Shown: positions 1-7,586 of the stretch, one piece after another | How the letters are laid out: each line of letters starts with the position of its first letter | How positions within the stretch are numbered: position 1 is the first letter of the stretch | Assembly (NCBI GenBank): GCA_031550755.1 | Contig: JAVBOJ010000026.1 | Coordinates: forward strand, 1 to 11,041 | Direction of reading: 5' to 3' | Length of the DNA stretch: 11,041 nucleotides | DNA from: JAVBOJ01 sp031550755 | Lineage (GTDB): Bacteria; Bacillota; Clostridia; Oscillospirales; UBA929 | Notes under the pieces: model-generated | What the model was told of the DNA's origin: nothing | The model's database searches: none | Seen by the model: only the letters and a program-made list of their open reading frames with translations | Translations under genes and position numbers: made by a program

Positions 1-738
1 GCGGACGCGCCGCCGCAGCTCCTCCTCGGGGAGCCGGAACGGCAGGCCGTAGACCTGACAGAAGGTAAAAAAGTAGTCGCCGGTGGTTTGGGGCAGTGCG
101 CCGAGCCCCAGTTCGTGAAAAATGCGCCGAAAATCAGAAAAGCTGTCCCGTAGCAGACGGACGGCGTCCACCTCCTGCTGCTCGGCCTCGGCCTCCGCCA
201 TCTCCGCCAGCGCGGGGAATCGGCCCGGCTCGGAAAACCACAGATGCCCCACCAAATAGCGGCGGTCATGCTCCAGCATTTCCAAAAACACTGTGGTGTC
301 CGGCGTTCCGTCGGAGACGGGCAGCACCCGGGTCACCTCGGCGGTCACGGCGTAGCTGTTCATGCTCTTGAGGACGCTGATGCGCTTGTGCCCCTCGGTG
401 ACATAGTACAGTCCCTTGTATTCCTTGAGGCTCACTGCGTCGCGGATGCCCTGCTCCTCGCAGACGGCGTACAGCACCGACCATTTTTTGGCCAGCTCGC
501 TTCCTTCTTCCAACACCGGCATAAAATTGCCGGCAAAGGCGGCGCTGCGGCCGGCGAACGCCGTCCCGACCACCTTGCAAAGCGGCACGTCTAGAATGCC
601 CAACGCAATCTCCCCGGCGGTTTCCCGGCCGGCCAGGATGGTCTCCAGCACCGGCAGGTATCCGTCGGGGTGATCGGTCAAGTATTTACGGCCCAGTCGA
701 TAGGCCTTTTTGTATTGTTCATCGTAGGGTCCGGGCAT
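1..738 (-). CDS. ParB-like nuclease-domain protein, C-terminus cut by window edge
   Basis: The 246 visible codons run from ATG at 738 to the left edge with no stop, so the C-terminus is missing. A GGGAGG ribosome binding site lies 5 bases before the ATG, which fixes the start. Residues about 48-125 look like the ParB/Srx-type fold: VPLCKVVGT (51-59), a conserved NFMPVLEEGSE stretch (71-81), then GIRD (97-100) and YYVTEGHKRISVLK (111-124), where the G-H-K-R core matches the ParB nucleotide-binding motif. The rest (about 140-246) is charged and unassigned. In clostridia, proteins with this N-terminus often continue into a further domain, so the full protein may be much longer. It starts 17 bases after the xylB stop and is probably co-transcribed with it. 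It is not a chromosome-partition ParB: no helix-turn-helix is visible and no parA is nearby. ATP/CTP binding or a regulatory role is inference only. Confidence 0.7.
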   Translation of the reverse strand, partial: MPGPYDEQYKKAYRLGRKYLTDHPDGYLPVLETILAGRETAGEIALGILDVPLCKVVGTAFAGRSAAFAGNFMPVLEEGSELAKKWSVLYAVCEEQGIRDAVSLKEYKGLYYVTEGHKRISVLKSMNSYAVTAEVTRVLPVSDGTPDTTVFLEMLEHDRRYLVGHLWFSEPGRFPALAEMAEAEAEQQEVDAVRLLRDSFSDFRRIFHELGLGALPQTTGDYFFTFCQVYGLPFRLPEEELRRRVR

Positions 739-755
739 GGAAACCTCCCAATATG

Positions 756-2270
756 TTACGGCAGGACGCTCAGGCGGGCGAATACGTCCTTCAGCGGCGG
801 ATAGGCACTGCGGTAGACGGCGTACACCTGCTCATACAGCGCGGCGTTGTCCGCGATGGGCGTTTGCGTATCAATGGCCTTGACCGTGCGGTCGCAGGCC
901 TCCGGCACGCTCTTATAAAGACCCGCGCCGACGCCGGCCAACAGCGCCACGCCCAGCGACGGGCCGGAATCAAACGAGGTTACCGGCAAATTCAAAATAT
1001 CGGCCAGCATCTGCCGCCACAGCGGGCTTTGCCCTCCGCCGCCGCAGACGCGGGTGCCGCTCAGCGGCACGCTCATCTCGCGCAGCACCTCGGCGCAGTC
1101 GCGCAGGGAGAACGAAACGCCCTCCATCACGGCGCGCAGCAGGTCGCGCTTGGTGTGCAGCGCCGACAGACCCAAAAACGCCCCGCGGCAGTTGGGGTCA
1201 AGATGCGGCGTGCGCTCGCCCATCAAATAGGGCAGATACAGCAGCCGGTTGGCCCCGATCGGCGACAGGGAAGCTTGTTTGTCCAGCAGGGCGTAGGGCG
1301 AGACCTCCATGGCCGACGCGGTTTCCACCTCGGCCATGCAAAACTGGTTGCGGAACCATTGCAGCGACAGGCCGGCGGCCTGTGTGACGCCCATGACGTG
1401 CCACTGCCCCGGAACGGCGCAGCAGAAGGTATGCACCCGTCCGCCGGGGTCGAGCGCCATGCTTGATGTGTGGGCATAGACCACGCCGGAGGTGCCGATG
1501 GTGGTGAACGACTCGCCGTCGCGCACGACGCCGGTCCCCACCGCGGCGGCGGCATTGTCGCCCGCGCCGGCGGCCACCGGAGTGCCGGGCGCCAGCCCGG
1601 TCAGCGCGGCGGCTTTGTCATGCACCGTGCCGGTGATCTCGGGCGATTCGTAGAGCGTGGGCAGCAGATCCATATCCAGCCCGATTTTGGCGCAGACCTC
1701 CTCCGACCAGCGGCGCTCCCGGACGTGCAGCAGCTGCATTCCGGAGGCGTCGGACATGTCGGTGGCGAAGACGCCGGTCAGGCGGTAGCGGATGTAATCC
1801 TTGGGCAGCAGTATATGCGCGCCCCGGGCAAAAAGTTCCGGTTCGTGGTTTTTGACCCAGAGGATTTTTGACGCGGTAAAGCCGGTCAGCGCCGGGTTGG
1901 CGGTGATGTCCATCAGCCGGTCGGCACCGACGGTCTCGGTCAGCTCGCGGCATTCCGCGCCGGTGCGCTGGTCGCACCACAAAATCGCCGGACGCAGCAC
2001 CTCGCAGTCGCGGTCGAGCAGCACCAGCCCGTGCATCTGACCCGACAGGCCGATACCGGCGATGTCGCGGGCGTTGACCCGCCCGGTAACGCGCGAAACG
2101 GTCTGGCAGACGGCGGCCCACCAATCGGCGGGATCCTGCTCGGCCCAACCGTTTTGGGGCTGATGGAGCGGATAGGAGGCGGTCTCGGAAAACAGCGCCT
2201 GCCCGCCCTCGTTGTACAGGACGGTTTTGACGCCCGAGGTGCCGATATCGATACCGAGCAAATACGGCAT
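756..2270 (-). CDS. xylB: Xylulokinase (FGGY carbohydrate kinase)
   Basis: This 504-residue protein phosphorylates D-xylulose with ATP to D-xylulose 5-phosphate, feeding the pentose phosphate pathway in the cytoplasm. The length matches the family (about 480-510). Visible motifs are the N-terminal phosphate-binding loop GIDIGTSGVKT (6-16, with Asp8), the substrate loop GLSGQMHG (74-81), ILWCDQRT (96-103), the catalytic-base motif GAGDNAA (235-241, Asp238), the ATP-side IGTSG (258-262), GERTPHLDPNCRG (351-363) and the C-terminal CGGGGQS (409-415). The MH in the substrate loop fits xylulokinase better than glycerol or ribulose kinase. The reading frame stays open for 35 more codons upstream, but the ATG at 2270 has a proper AAGGA site before it and begins exactly at the conserved N-terminus. 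The DUF4380 gene ends 13 bases upstream and a ParB-like gene starts 17 bases downstream. No xylose isomerase or transporter is in the window, so the physiological ketose is inferred. Confidence 0.93.
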   Translation of the reverse strand: MPYLLGIDIGTSGVKTVLYNEGGQALFSETASYPLHQPQNGWAEQDPADWWAAVCQTVSRVTGRVNARDIAGIGLSGQMHGLVLLDRDCEVLRPAILWCDQRTGAECRELTETVGADRLMDITANPALTGFTASKILWVKNHEPELFARGAHILLPKDYIRYRLTGVFATDMSDASGMQLLHVRERRWSEEVCAKIGLDMDLLPTLYESPEITGTVHDKAAALTGLAPGTPVAAGAGDNAAAAVGTGVVRDGESFTTIGTSGVVYAHTSSMALDPGGRVHTFCCAVPGQWHVMGVTQAAGLSLQWFRNQFCMAEVETASAMEVSPYALLDKQASLSPIGANRLLYLPYLMGERTPHLDPNCRGAFLGLSALHTKRDLLRAVMEGVSFSLRDCAEVLREMSVPLSGTRVCGGGGQSPLWRQMLADILNLPVTSFDSGPSLGVALLAGVGAGLYKSVPEACDRTVKAIDTQTPIADNAALYEQVYAVYRSAYPPLKDVFARLSVLP

Positions 2271-2283
2271 ATGTTTCACTTCC

Positions 2284-3216
2284 TTACAGGAATTTTTTCG
2301 CGAAGGCAAGGGCGGCGGCGGGATCGTTTTTGTCAAAGCCTTGCGGCGCGGACGCCAGAGACCATGTTTCCTCATGGATCGCCACCTGCGACGGCTTCAT
2401 TTCGCGCAAAAAGTCCAGCGACTCCAGCTCGATAAACCGCGCGTCGGTATAGGTCTCAAAGTTCATGCCGCCGTCGGGATAGGGCAGTGCCGGGTCATAG
2501 CCGAATTTTTTGACGAAAACGGTATTGTGCAGATAATAAAGCGCCCAGCCGGCGCGGTTGTTGAGCCCGATTTTAAACGAACGGGTCGCCGACGGATCCT
2601 GCCGCAGCACGATGGCGTCGTCGCCCCACGACACGCGGGGATCGCCCATGTCGGTGTACGGCCAGATGCCCATCAGCCGGTCGGACAGCATCCCGGTGTC
2701 CGCCTTGGGCTGCGGGATGACGGCGACGCCGCCGGGCGCGAGCTGGGTGAGGGCCCACGGCGCGAGGCAAAGGGTTTTGCCGCTCTGGTTGTCCACGCTG
2801 TGCGTCACCGTGAGGGTGGGCGCGTCGTCCTCCGACAGGGTGATTTTCACGGACATTTGCAGGCCGGTTTTTTGTTTCGGCGGGGTGAACATCGCCCCGT
2901 CGGGCAGCAGATCGACCGTCACCGGCTCGTCGTCGGGGACATAGGTCATCTCGTACAGCTCGGGCGCGACCCACAGCCGGTGTCCGCCGTAAAAACGGTA
3001 AAACGCGCCCGGCCCAAAGGCCGCCTCAAGCTCAGGCACGCGGCAGACCGCCTGGCCCTGAGGGTCGGTAAACAGAATATTTTCTCCGTCGGTCAGGCGG
3101 AGGCTGATGACGCGCGGTCCGCAATCGATGGTGACGAGGACTTCCAGCGCGGCGTTTTTCAGGCAGAGACAGCGCCCGAAGGTTTCAAAATTATCCACGA
3201 TATGGGTGGTGACCAT
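2284..3216 (-). CDS. DUF4380 protein with galactose-mutarotase-like fold
   Basis: The protein has 310 residues, with a consensus AAGGAGG about 8 bases before the ATG at 3216. I discard the 17-codon upstream extension because it reads through the palindrome at 3241-3259. No signal peptide or membrane segment is seen, so it is probably cytoplasmic. The N-terminal third has a beta-rich LEVLVTIDCGPRVISLRL run followed by YGGHRLWVAPE, the hallmark of DUF4380 (aldose-epimerase/mutarotase superfamily). Near the C-terminus are FIELESLDFL and HEETWSLA, matching the final beta strands of that family. DUF4380 proteins have no firmly assigned substrate. Its position directly before xylB, 13 bases away, makes an anomer-converting or sugar-binding role beside the kinase plausible, but this is inference. 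I see no change in composition relative to its neighbours. The fold is fairly sure; the activity is unknown. Confidence 0.75.
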   Translation of the reverse strand: MVTTHIVDNFETFGRCLCLKNAALEVLVTIDCGPRVISLRLTDGENILFTDPQGQAVCRVPELEAAFGPGAFYRFYGGHRLWVAPELYEMTYVPDDEPVTVDLLPDGAMFTPPKQKTGLQMSVKITLSEDDAPTLTVTHSVDNQSGKTLCLAPWALTQLAPGGVAVIPQPKADTGMLSDRLMGIWPYTDMGDPRVSWGDDAIVLRQDPSATRSFKIGLNNRAGWALYYLHNTVFVKKFGYDPALPYPDGGMNFETYTDARFIELESLDFLREMKPSQVAIHEETWSLASAPQGFDKNDPAAALAFAKKFL

Positions 3217-3240
3217 ACAACAGACCTCCTTAATATGTAA

Positions 3241-3259
3241 GGGCGAACGGCGTTCGCCC
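3241..3259. repeat. Perfect small palindrome between apeB and the DUF4380 gene
   Basis: Arms GGGCGAAC (3241-3248) and GTTCGCCC (3252-3259) pair perfectly around a 3-base loop. It occupies much of the 50-base gap between the apeB stop and the next start. No run of T follows on the minus strand (TTACATATTAAGG comes next), so it is a poor rho-independent terminator. It resembles the short G+C-rich palindromes scattered between genes in many clostridial genomes. It could be a REP-like element or an mRNA-stability hairpin inside the operon. Confidence 0.55.
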
Positions 3260-3266
3260 GCATTCA

Positions 3267-4667
3267 TTACACCTCGGAATACACCGCGCCCGCCGCCTTG
3301 TACGTCCAGTACACATCCAGCTTGGAGACGACCTCGAACGGCGCGTGCATGGAAAATACCGGCACGCCGGCGTCCACCACGTCGATGTTGCGGCGCGCCA
3401 TAAAGACGGCCACGGTGCCGCCGCCGCCCTGATCGACCTTGCCCAGCTCGCCGAGCTGATAGGGGATGTTCTGTTTCTCCAGCAGACCGCGCAGACGTCC
3501 CATCAGCTCGGCGGAAGCGTCCGACGAGCCGCCCTTGCCGCGGTGGCCGGTGTATTTGTTGAGGCCGATGCCGTAGTTGAGCTTGGTGTTGTTGCGCTTG
3601 TCGGACACCTCGGGGAAGTTGGGGTCAAAGGCGTTGGAGACGTCGGACGACAGGCAGAAGGAATGCTCAAAGCAGACCTTGAGCGGCACGTTTTGGGTGT
3701 CGCAGAGGTCGGAAATAAACGTGTCAAACGCGGCGCTCTGCATCCCGGTGACGCCCTCGGAGCCGATCTCCTCCTTGTCGGCCAGCAGGCAGACGGCGGT
3801 GCGCGCCGGCGTCCCGGGCAGATCGAGCAGTGCGCGCAGCGCCGCGAAGGAGCAGACACGGTCGTCATGGCCGTAGCCGCCGATGAGCGCGCCGTCCAGC
3901 CCCACGTCGCGGGCGGGGAAGGCCGGCACCAGAGACAGCTCGGCCGACAGGAAGTCGGCCTCGGTGATGCCGTACCGGCGGTTTAAAATGTCCATGACAA
4001 ACAGCTTGACCCGGTCGGCGCCCTCCTCGGCGTCCAAACGACTGCCCACCAAGGCGTTGAGACTTTCGCCCGGCACGGCCTCGGACATGGTTTTCTTCAT
4101 TTGGTCGGCTGCCAGATGCGGCAGCAGGTCGGTGATGGTGAACACCGGGTCGGCGGGGTCGGCACCGATGGACACCGGGATGGAGGTACCGTCGGCCTTG
4201 ACGATGACGCCGACAAGCTCCAGCGGAATGGCCAGCCATTGGTATTTTTTCACGCCGCCGTAATAATGGGTCTTGAAGAAGGCCAGCTCGCTGTCCTCGT
4301 AGAGCGGCACGGGCTTGAGATCCAACCGCGGCACGTCCACATGGGAGGCGACGATGCCGACGCCGTCGGACAGGGGCTTTGTGCCGATGACGGCCAGCGT
4401 CAGCGCCTTGTTGCGGTTGATGCGATAGACCTTAGCGCCGGGGGCCAGCTTCATGCCGCGCTCCAGCGGCACAAAACCATTGGCCACGGCCAGCCGGACG
4501 GCTTCCGACACGGCCAGCCGCTCGGTTTTGGAGCAGGTCAGATAGCGTTTGTAGTCCTCGCAGAAGCGCTGGACTGCCTCCCAAACGCCGTCGGCCAGCG
4601 GGTCAAACCCGTTTTTGGGGTTGAGAAACAGGGCATCTCTGCGTGCGCTTTTTTCCTTTTCACTCAT
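3267..4667 (-). CDS. apeB: M18 family zinc metallo-aminopeptidase
   Basis: This 466-residue cytoplasmic enzyme removes N-terminal residues from peptides (aspartyl/leucyl aminopeptidase family) and belongs to peptide turnover. All expected active-site residues are visible: metal ligand His109 with Asp111 in ASHVDVPRLDLK, bridging Asp269 in GYGHDDRVCS, general-base/ligand pair Glu299-Glu300 in DKEEIGSEG, Asp342 in SSDVSNAFDPN, and the last metal-binding His441 in FSMHAPFE. The glycine-rich VDQGGGGT (411-418) before the C-terminal strand is also typical. The length matches the bacterial M18 group. The ATG at 4667 is preceded by AGGAGG within the last codons of coaE, and the two genes overlap by 8 bases, which suggests translational coupling. 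Substrate preference (acidic or neutral N-terminus) cannot be read from the sequence. The symbol is the usual one for bacterial M18 enzymes and does not imply proven orthology. Confidence 0.92.
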   Translation of the reverse strand: MSEKEKSARRDALFLNPKNGFDPLADGVWEAVQRFCEDYKRYLTCSKTERLAVSEAVRLAVANGFVPLERGMKLAPGAKVYRINRNKALTLAVIGTKPLSDGVGIVASHVDVPRLDLKPVPLYEDSELAFFKTHYYGGVKKYQWLAIPLELVGVIVKADGTSIPVSIGADPADPVFTITDLLPHLAADQMKKTMSEAVPGESLNALVGSRLDAEEGADRVKLFVMDILNRRYGITEADFLSAELSLVPAFPARDVGLDGALIGGYGHDDRVCSFAALRALLDLPGTPARTAVCLLADKEEIGSEGVTGMQSAAFDTFISDLCDTQNVPLKVCFEHSFCLSSDVSNAFDPNFPEVSDKRNNTKLNYGIGLNKYTGHRGKGGSSDASAELMGRLRGLLEKQNIPYQLGELGKVDQGGGGTVAVFMARRNIDVVDAGVPVFSMHAPFEVVSKLDVYWTYKAAGAVYSEV

Positions 4668-5262
4668 GGATACATCCTCCTATGATTTTATAATACACTT
4701 CGCGGGCGATTTGTTTCCAAACCTCCAGCCTGACATTGTTTTCCAAAAAATAGTCCACCTGGGCGCGGTAATAGTCGTCCTCCGGCTGGGAGGACAGTCG
4801 CGCCCGGGCGTAATCCTCCGAGATGCCGTCCCGCGCCATGATGCGGGCGATGCGGTCGGCCTTCGGGGCGGTCACGCCCACCAGCACGTCCATTTCACGC
4901 CCCAGCGGCGTCTCCAGCAGGCGGATGGCGTCCACCGCCACCGCCGAGCGGCCTTCGCGGCGCGCCGTATCGATGATGTGCCGGATGGCCGGCACCACCG
5001 CCCCGTGGGTGAGAAACTCCAGCCGCGCGAGCTTGCCTTTGTCGGCAAAGACCATTTTGCCCAGCGCACGGCGATCCAGCGTGTCGGACGGAAACGCCTC
5101 GGGAAAGGCCGCCCGCAAAGAGGCGAGCAGCGCGGTGTCCTCCCTGAGCAGCCGGTGATAGACCTCGTCGGCGTCGATCACGACGGCGCCAAGGGACGCC
5201 CACTGCGCGAGCAGCACGGATTTTCCGGCGCCCGAGCCGCCGGTCACGCCGATGGTACGCAT
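4660..5262 (-). CDS. coaE: Dephospho-CoA kinase
   Basis: This 200-residue enzyme catalyses the last step of coenzyme A synthesis, ATP-dependent phosphorylation of the ribose 3'-hydroxyl of dephospho-CoA, in the cytoplasm. The start reads IGVTGGSGAGKS (4-15), the Walker A loop in the form typical of CoaE, followed by VVIDADEVYHRLL, where the family has its conserved D-A-D. The length is normal (about 195-210). The ATG at 5262 has AAGGAGG 9 bases upstream. It lies 27 bases after sua5 and its 3' end overlaps apeB by 8 bases. In Bacillus coaE lies elsewhere (near polA/mutM), so its place between sua5 and an aminopeptidase is a lineage arrangement. Nothing looks damaged. Confidence 0.93.
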   Translation of the reverse strand: MRTIGVTGGSGAGKSVLLAQWASLGAVVIDADEVYHRLLREDTALLASLRAAFPEAFPSDTLDRRALGKMVFADKGKLARLEFLTHGAVVPAIRHIIDTARREGRSAVAVDAIRLLETPLGREMDVLVGVTAPKADRIARIMARDGISEDYARARLSSQPEDDYYRAQVDYFLENNVRLEVWKQIAREVYYKIIGGCIHE

Positions 5263-5289
5263 GGGATAGGCCTCCTTTTTGGGGGAGAA

Positions 5290-6300
5290 TTAAACGTCCG
5301 TCACCCGAAACCCCGCCGCCTTGTACAGCCGGTTTTGCACCGCCGCATAAGCGTCGCCCTCCGGACAGCGGGCGTAAATGCTATCGCAGCCCAGCGCGTC
5401 GGCGCGGCGCAGCGCGTCAACCAGCCCGCGCATCAGCGACCGCGGGTCGGCCAGTGCGCCGTAGGACAGCGCCGGCTCAAAAAAGGGCAGCTCCTCGTCA
5501 AAGCAGAGGACGCAGGCGCGTTTTTTTTGCGCGTGGACATAGGCGGACGCCTTGTCCGGCGAGCCTTTGAGGATCATCACCGGCGCACGCGGCGCGTAAT
5601 GGCGGTATTTCATCCCCGGCGCGCGGGGCGCTTGCTCCGGGGCGAGCTCCCCGACCACCGCCGGATCAACGGCCACCGGGCCGAGCGCCTCCCGCAGCTG
5701 TTCCAGCGTGATGCCGCCCGGCCGCAAGAGGCGCGGCGGCGCGGCGGTCAGATCGACGACGGTGGACTCGACGCCCCAGTCGCAGGGGCCGCCGTCCAGC
5801 ACGGCGTCAACGCGCCCGTCGAGATCATGCAGGACATGGGCGGCGGTCGTGGGGCTGGGCGAGCCGGAGCGGTTGGCCGACGGCGCGGCCCAAAACAGTA
5901 CGGACGCCTCCAGCACCGCGCGCGCCGCCGGATTCGCCGGAAAGCGCACCGCCACACTGGAAAGCCCCGCCGTTACTGCGTCGGGGACAACCGGCGCGCG
6001 CGGCAGCACCATGGTCAGCGGTCCCGGCCAAAAGCGCCGCGCCAACAGGCGCGCCGTGTCCGGCACATCGGCGCAGAGAACGTCCAGCGCCGCGACCTCG
6101 GCGATGTGGACGATCAGCGGGTTGTCGCCCGGGCGGCCCTTGGCCGCGAAAATTTTATGCACCGCCGCAGGCTTCAGGGCGTTGGCCGCCAAGCCGTAGA
6201 CCGTCTCGGTCGGGATGGCGGCGAGCCCTCCGGCGCACAGGATACGGGCGGTTTCGGCGATATCGGCGGGGTTGGCCGCGTCGAGAAGCTTAGTCCTCAT
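5290..6300 (-). CDS. sua5: L-threonylcarbamoyladenylate synthase, long Sua5 type
   Basis: It makes threonylcarbamoyl-AMP from threonine, bicarbonate and ATP, the first step of t6A37 tRNA modification (ANN-decoding tRNAs). At 336 residues it is the long Sua5 form rather than the short TsaC. Residues 1-205 form the YrdC/TsaC domain, with PTETVYGLA (30-38), KGRPGDNPL (54-62), APSANRSGSPSP (139-150), GVESTVVDL (176-184) and LLRPGGIT (191-198). A conserved linker, APGMKYRHYAP (227-237), leads into the C-terminal Sua5 domain (about 240-336). The ATG at 6300 lies inside the end of prfA (11-base overlap). Only a weak G-rich site precedes it, so translation probably depends on coupling to prfA. The pairing with prfA matches the Bacillus prfA-prmC-ywlC region, but prmC is absent here. 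Confidence 0.94.
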   Translation of the reverse strand: MRTKLLDAANPADIAETARILCAGGLAAIPTETVYGLAANALKPAAVHKIFAAKGRPGDNPLIVHIAEVAALDVLCADVPDTARLLARRFWPGPLTMVLPRAPVVPDAVTAGLSSVAVRFPANPAARAVLEASVLFWAAPSANRSGSPSPTTAAHVLHDLDGRVDAVLDGGPCDWGVESTVVDLTAAPPRLLRPGGITLEQLREALGPVAVDPAVVGELAPEQAPRAPGMKYRHYAPRAPVMILKGSPDKASAYVHAQKKRACVLCFDEELPFFEPALSYGALADPRSLMRGLVDALRRADALGCDSIYARCPEGDAYAAVQNRLYKAAGFRVTDV

Positions 6301-7366
6301 CTTGCGACGCCCGCAGTTTTTCGGCCTGATGGGCGGTAATCAGCGCGTCGAGCAGCTCGTCCAGCTCTCCGTCCATCACGGCGTCGATTTTATACAGGGT
6401 CAGGCCGATGCGATGGTCGGTCACGCGGCCCTGCGGAAAGTTATACGTCCGGATACGCTCGGAACGGTCGCCGGTGCCGACCTGGCTTTTGCGGTCGGCG
6501 GCCACCAGCGCATCCTGCTCGGCGCGCTTGGCCTCAAGCAGCTTGGAGCGCAGGATTTTCATGGCGCGGTCGCGGTTTTTAAACTGGCTGCGCTCGTCCT
6601 GACATTCCACCACCACGCCGGAGGGCAGGTGGGTGATACGGATGGCGCTCTCGGTTTTGTTGACATGCTGGCCGCCCGCGCCGCCCGAACGGAAGGTATC
6701 AATCTGCAAATCGTTGGGATTGATGTCAATTTCCACGTCCTCGGCCTCGGGCAGCACCGCCACCGTGACGGTGGAGGTGTGAATACGGCCCGACGCCTCG
6801 GTGTCCGGCACGCGCTGGACGCGGTGGACGCCGCTCTCAAACTTCAAGCGGGAGTAAGCCCCCGCGCCTTCCAGCAGGAAGGAGACCTCCTTGACGCCGC
6901 CGAGGCCGGTTTCGTTTAGATTTAGGATTTCCGATTTCCAGCGTTTTTTTTCGGCGTACATCTGGTACATCCGGGTCAGCGACGCGGCGAATAGCGCCGC
7001 CTCCTCGCCGCCCGCTCCGCCGCGGATTTCCACGATGACGTTTTTGTCGTCATTGGGGTCGCGCGGCAACAGCAGCAGCCGCAGGGCCTGCTCCAGATCG
7101 TCCAGTTGGGATTTGGCGCTGTCAAACTCCTCCTGCGCCAGCTCCTTGAGCTCGGAATCGGCGCGCCCGTCCAGGATTTCGCGCGCCTCCTCCAGCTGGC
7201 GGAGACAGCCGGCGTACGCCCGATAGGCTTCCACCACGGGCGAAAGCTCTTTTTGTTCTTTTAACAGCCGCGCCATGGCCGCCGGGTCGCCGTATATCTC
7301 CGGTGAGGACAGCTTTTGTTCGATGTCTTTGTACCGCGCGTCGATATGCGCGAGTTTATCCAACAT
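6290..7366 (-). CDS. prfA: Peptide chain release factor 1
   Basis: RF1 reads UAA and UAG stop codons in the ribosomal A site and triggers hydrolysis of peptidyl-tRNA. The protein has 358 residues, the normal length. The codon-reading tripeptide is PDT (187-189 in HRVQRVPDTE); the P-x-T form marks RF1, since RF2 carries SPF. The catalytic GGQ is at 231-233 in SGGAGGQHVNKTESA, and EIRGGAGGEEA lies at 113-123. The open frame extends 52 codons upstream, but the ATG at 7366 starts the conserved helical domain (MLDKL) and has AAAGGAG about 9 bases before it, after a promoter at 7399-7428. It is the first gene of the run and overlaps sua5 by 11 bases. prmC, the methyltransferase of the GGQ glutamine, is not next to it as it is in many Firmicutes. 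Confidence 0.96.
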   Translation of the reverse strand: MLDKLAHIDARYKDIEQKLSSPEIYGDPAAMARLLKEQKELSPVVEAYRAYAGCLRQLEEAREILDGRADSELKELAQEEFDSAKSQLDDLEQALRLLLLPRDPNDDKNVIVEIRGGAGGEEAALFAASLTRMYQMYAEKKRWKSEILNLNETGLGGVKEVSFLLEGAGAYSRLKFESGVHRVQRVPDTEASGRIHTSTVTVAVLPEAEDVEIDINPNDLQIDTFRSGGAGGQHVNKTESAIRITHLPSGVVVECQDERSQFKNRDRAMKILRSKLLEAKRAEQDALVAADRKSQVGTGDRSERIRTYNFPQGRVTDHRIGLTLYKIDAVMDGELDELLDALITAHQAEKLRASQDED

Positions 7367-7398
7367 AGGAAGGCTCCTTTGCCCAAGATTCTCCGCTG

Positions 7399-7428
7399 AT
7401 TGTATCACAAAGGGGCCGGTGTTGTAAA
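7399..7428 (-). promoter_or_regulatory. Extended -10 sigma-A-type promoter of the prfA operon
   Basis: Read on the minus strand, TTTACA (-35, at 7423-7428) and TACAAT (-10, at 7399-7404) are separated by 18 bases, and TGA directly before the -10 gives an extended TGn motif. The predicted start falls near 7392, leaving a leader of about 25 bases that carries the prfA ribosome binding site. It is the best promoter match in the 275-base gap and lies just after the terminators of the upstream gene. Activity is predicted only. Confidence 0.7.
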
Positions 7429-7491
7429 TGGGAGAAGCGCCGAATCGCCGGGCGGTGGAGAGTATGACCGTCACCTCCTCGAAAATGGTAT

Positions 7492-7522
7492 AAAAATGCC
7501 CCGGGGACTGGCCCCGAGGCAT
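7492..7522 (-). terminator. Rho-independent terminator upstream of the prfA operon
   Basis: On the minus strand an 11-base-pair stem (arms 7512-7522 and 7496-7506, one G-U wobble, 5-base loop) is followed directly by TTTTT. The wobble pair works only in minus-strand RNA, so the direction is clear. It lies about 120 bases after the stop of the SLH gene and just ahead of the prfA promoter, so it isolates the two units. Confidence 0.82.
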
Positions 7523-7586
7523 GGATTTGCAATGCTATGGGCAAGACGCCAGGGCAATCATTTCCATAATGCGTAATATCCGCGCC

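Noticed and set aside
753..1466. Plus-strand open frame of 237 codons opposite xylB
   Set aside because: xylB is unambiguous here, and the opposite frame is Gln/His/Arg-rich with no family signal.
756..2375. Extended xylB with 35 extra residues
   Set aside because: The extension overlaps the end of the DUF4380 gene and is low-complexity (prolines). The conserved kinase N-terminus begins at the ATG at 2270.
2212..3240. Plus-strand open frame of 342 codons opposite xylB start and the DUF4380 gene
   Set aside because: It lies opposite well-supported genes with good ribosome binding sites and has shadow-type composition.
4615..6339. Long plus-strand open frame of 574 codons opposite coaE and sua5
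   Set aside because: It is antisense to two clear genes, is extremely rich in Arg, Gly, His and Gln, and has no recognisable motif. G+C-rich coding DNA often gives such stop-free opposite frames.
6290..7522. Extended prfA starting 52 codons upstream
   Set aside because: The extension reads through the terminator and the promoter, and release factor 1 has no such extra N-terminus. The ATG at 7366 has a proper ribosome binding site.
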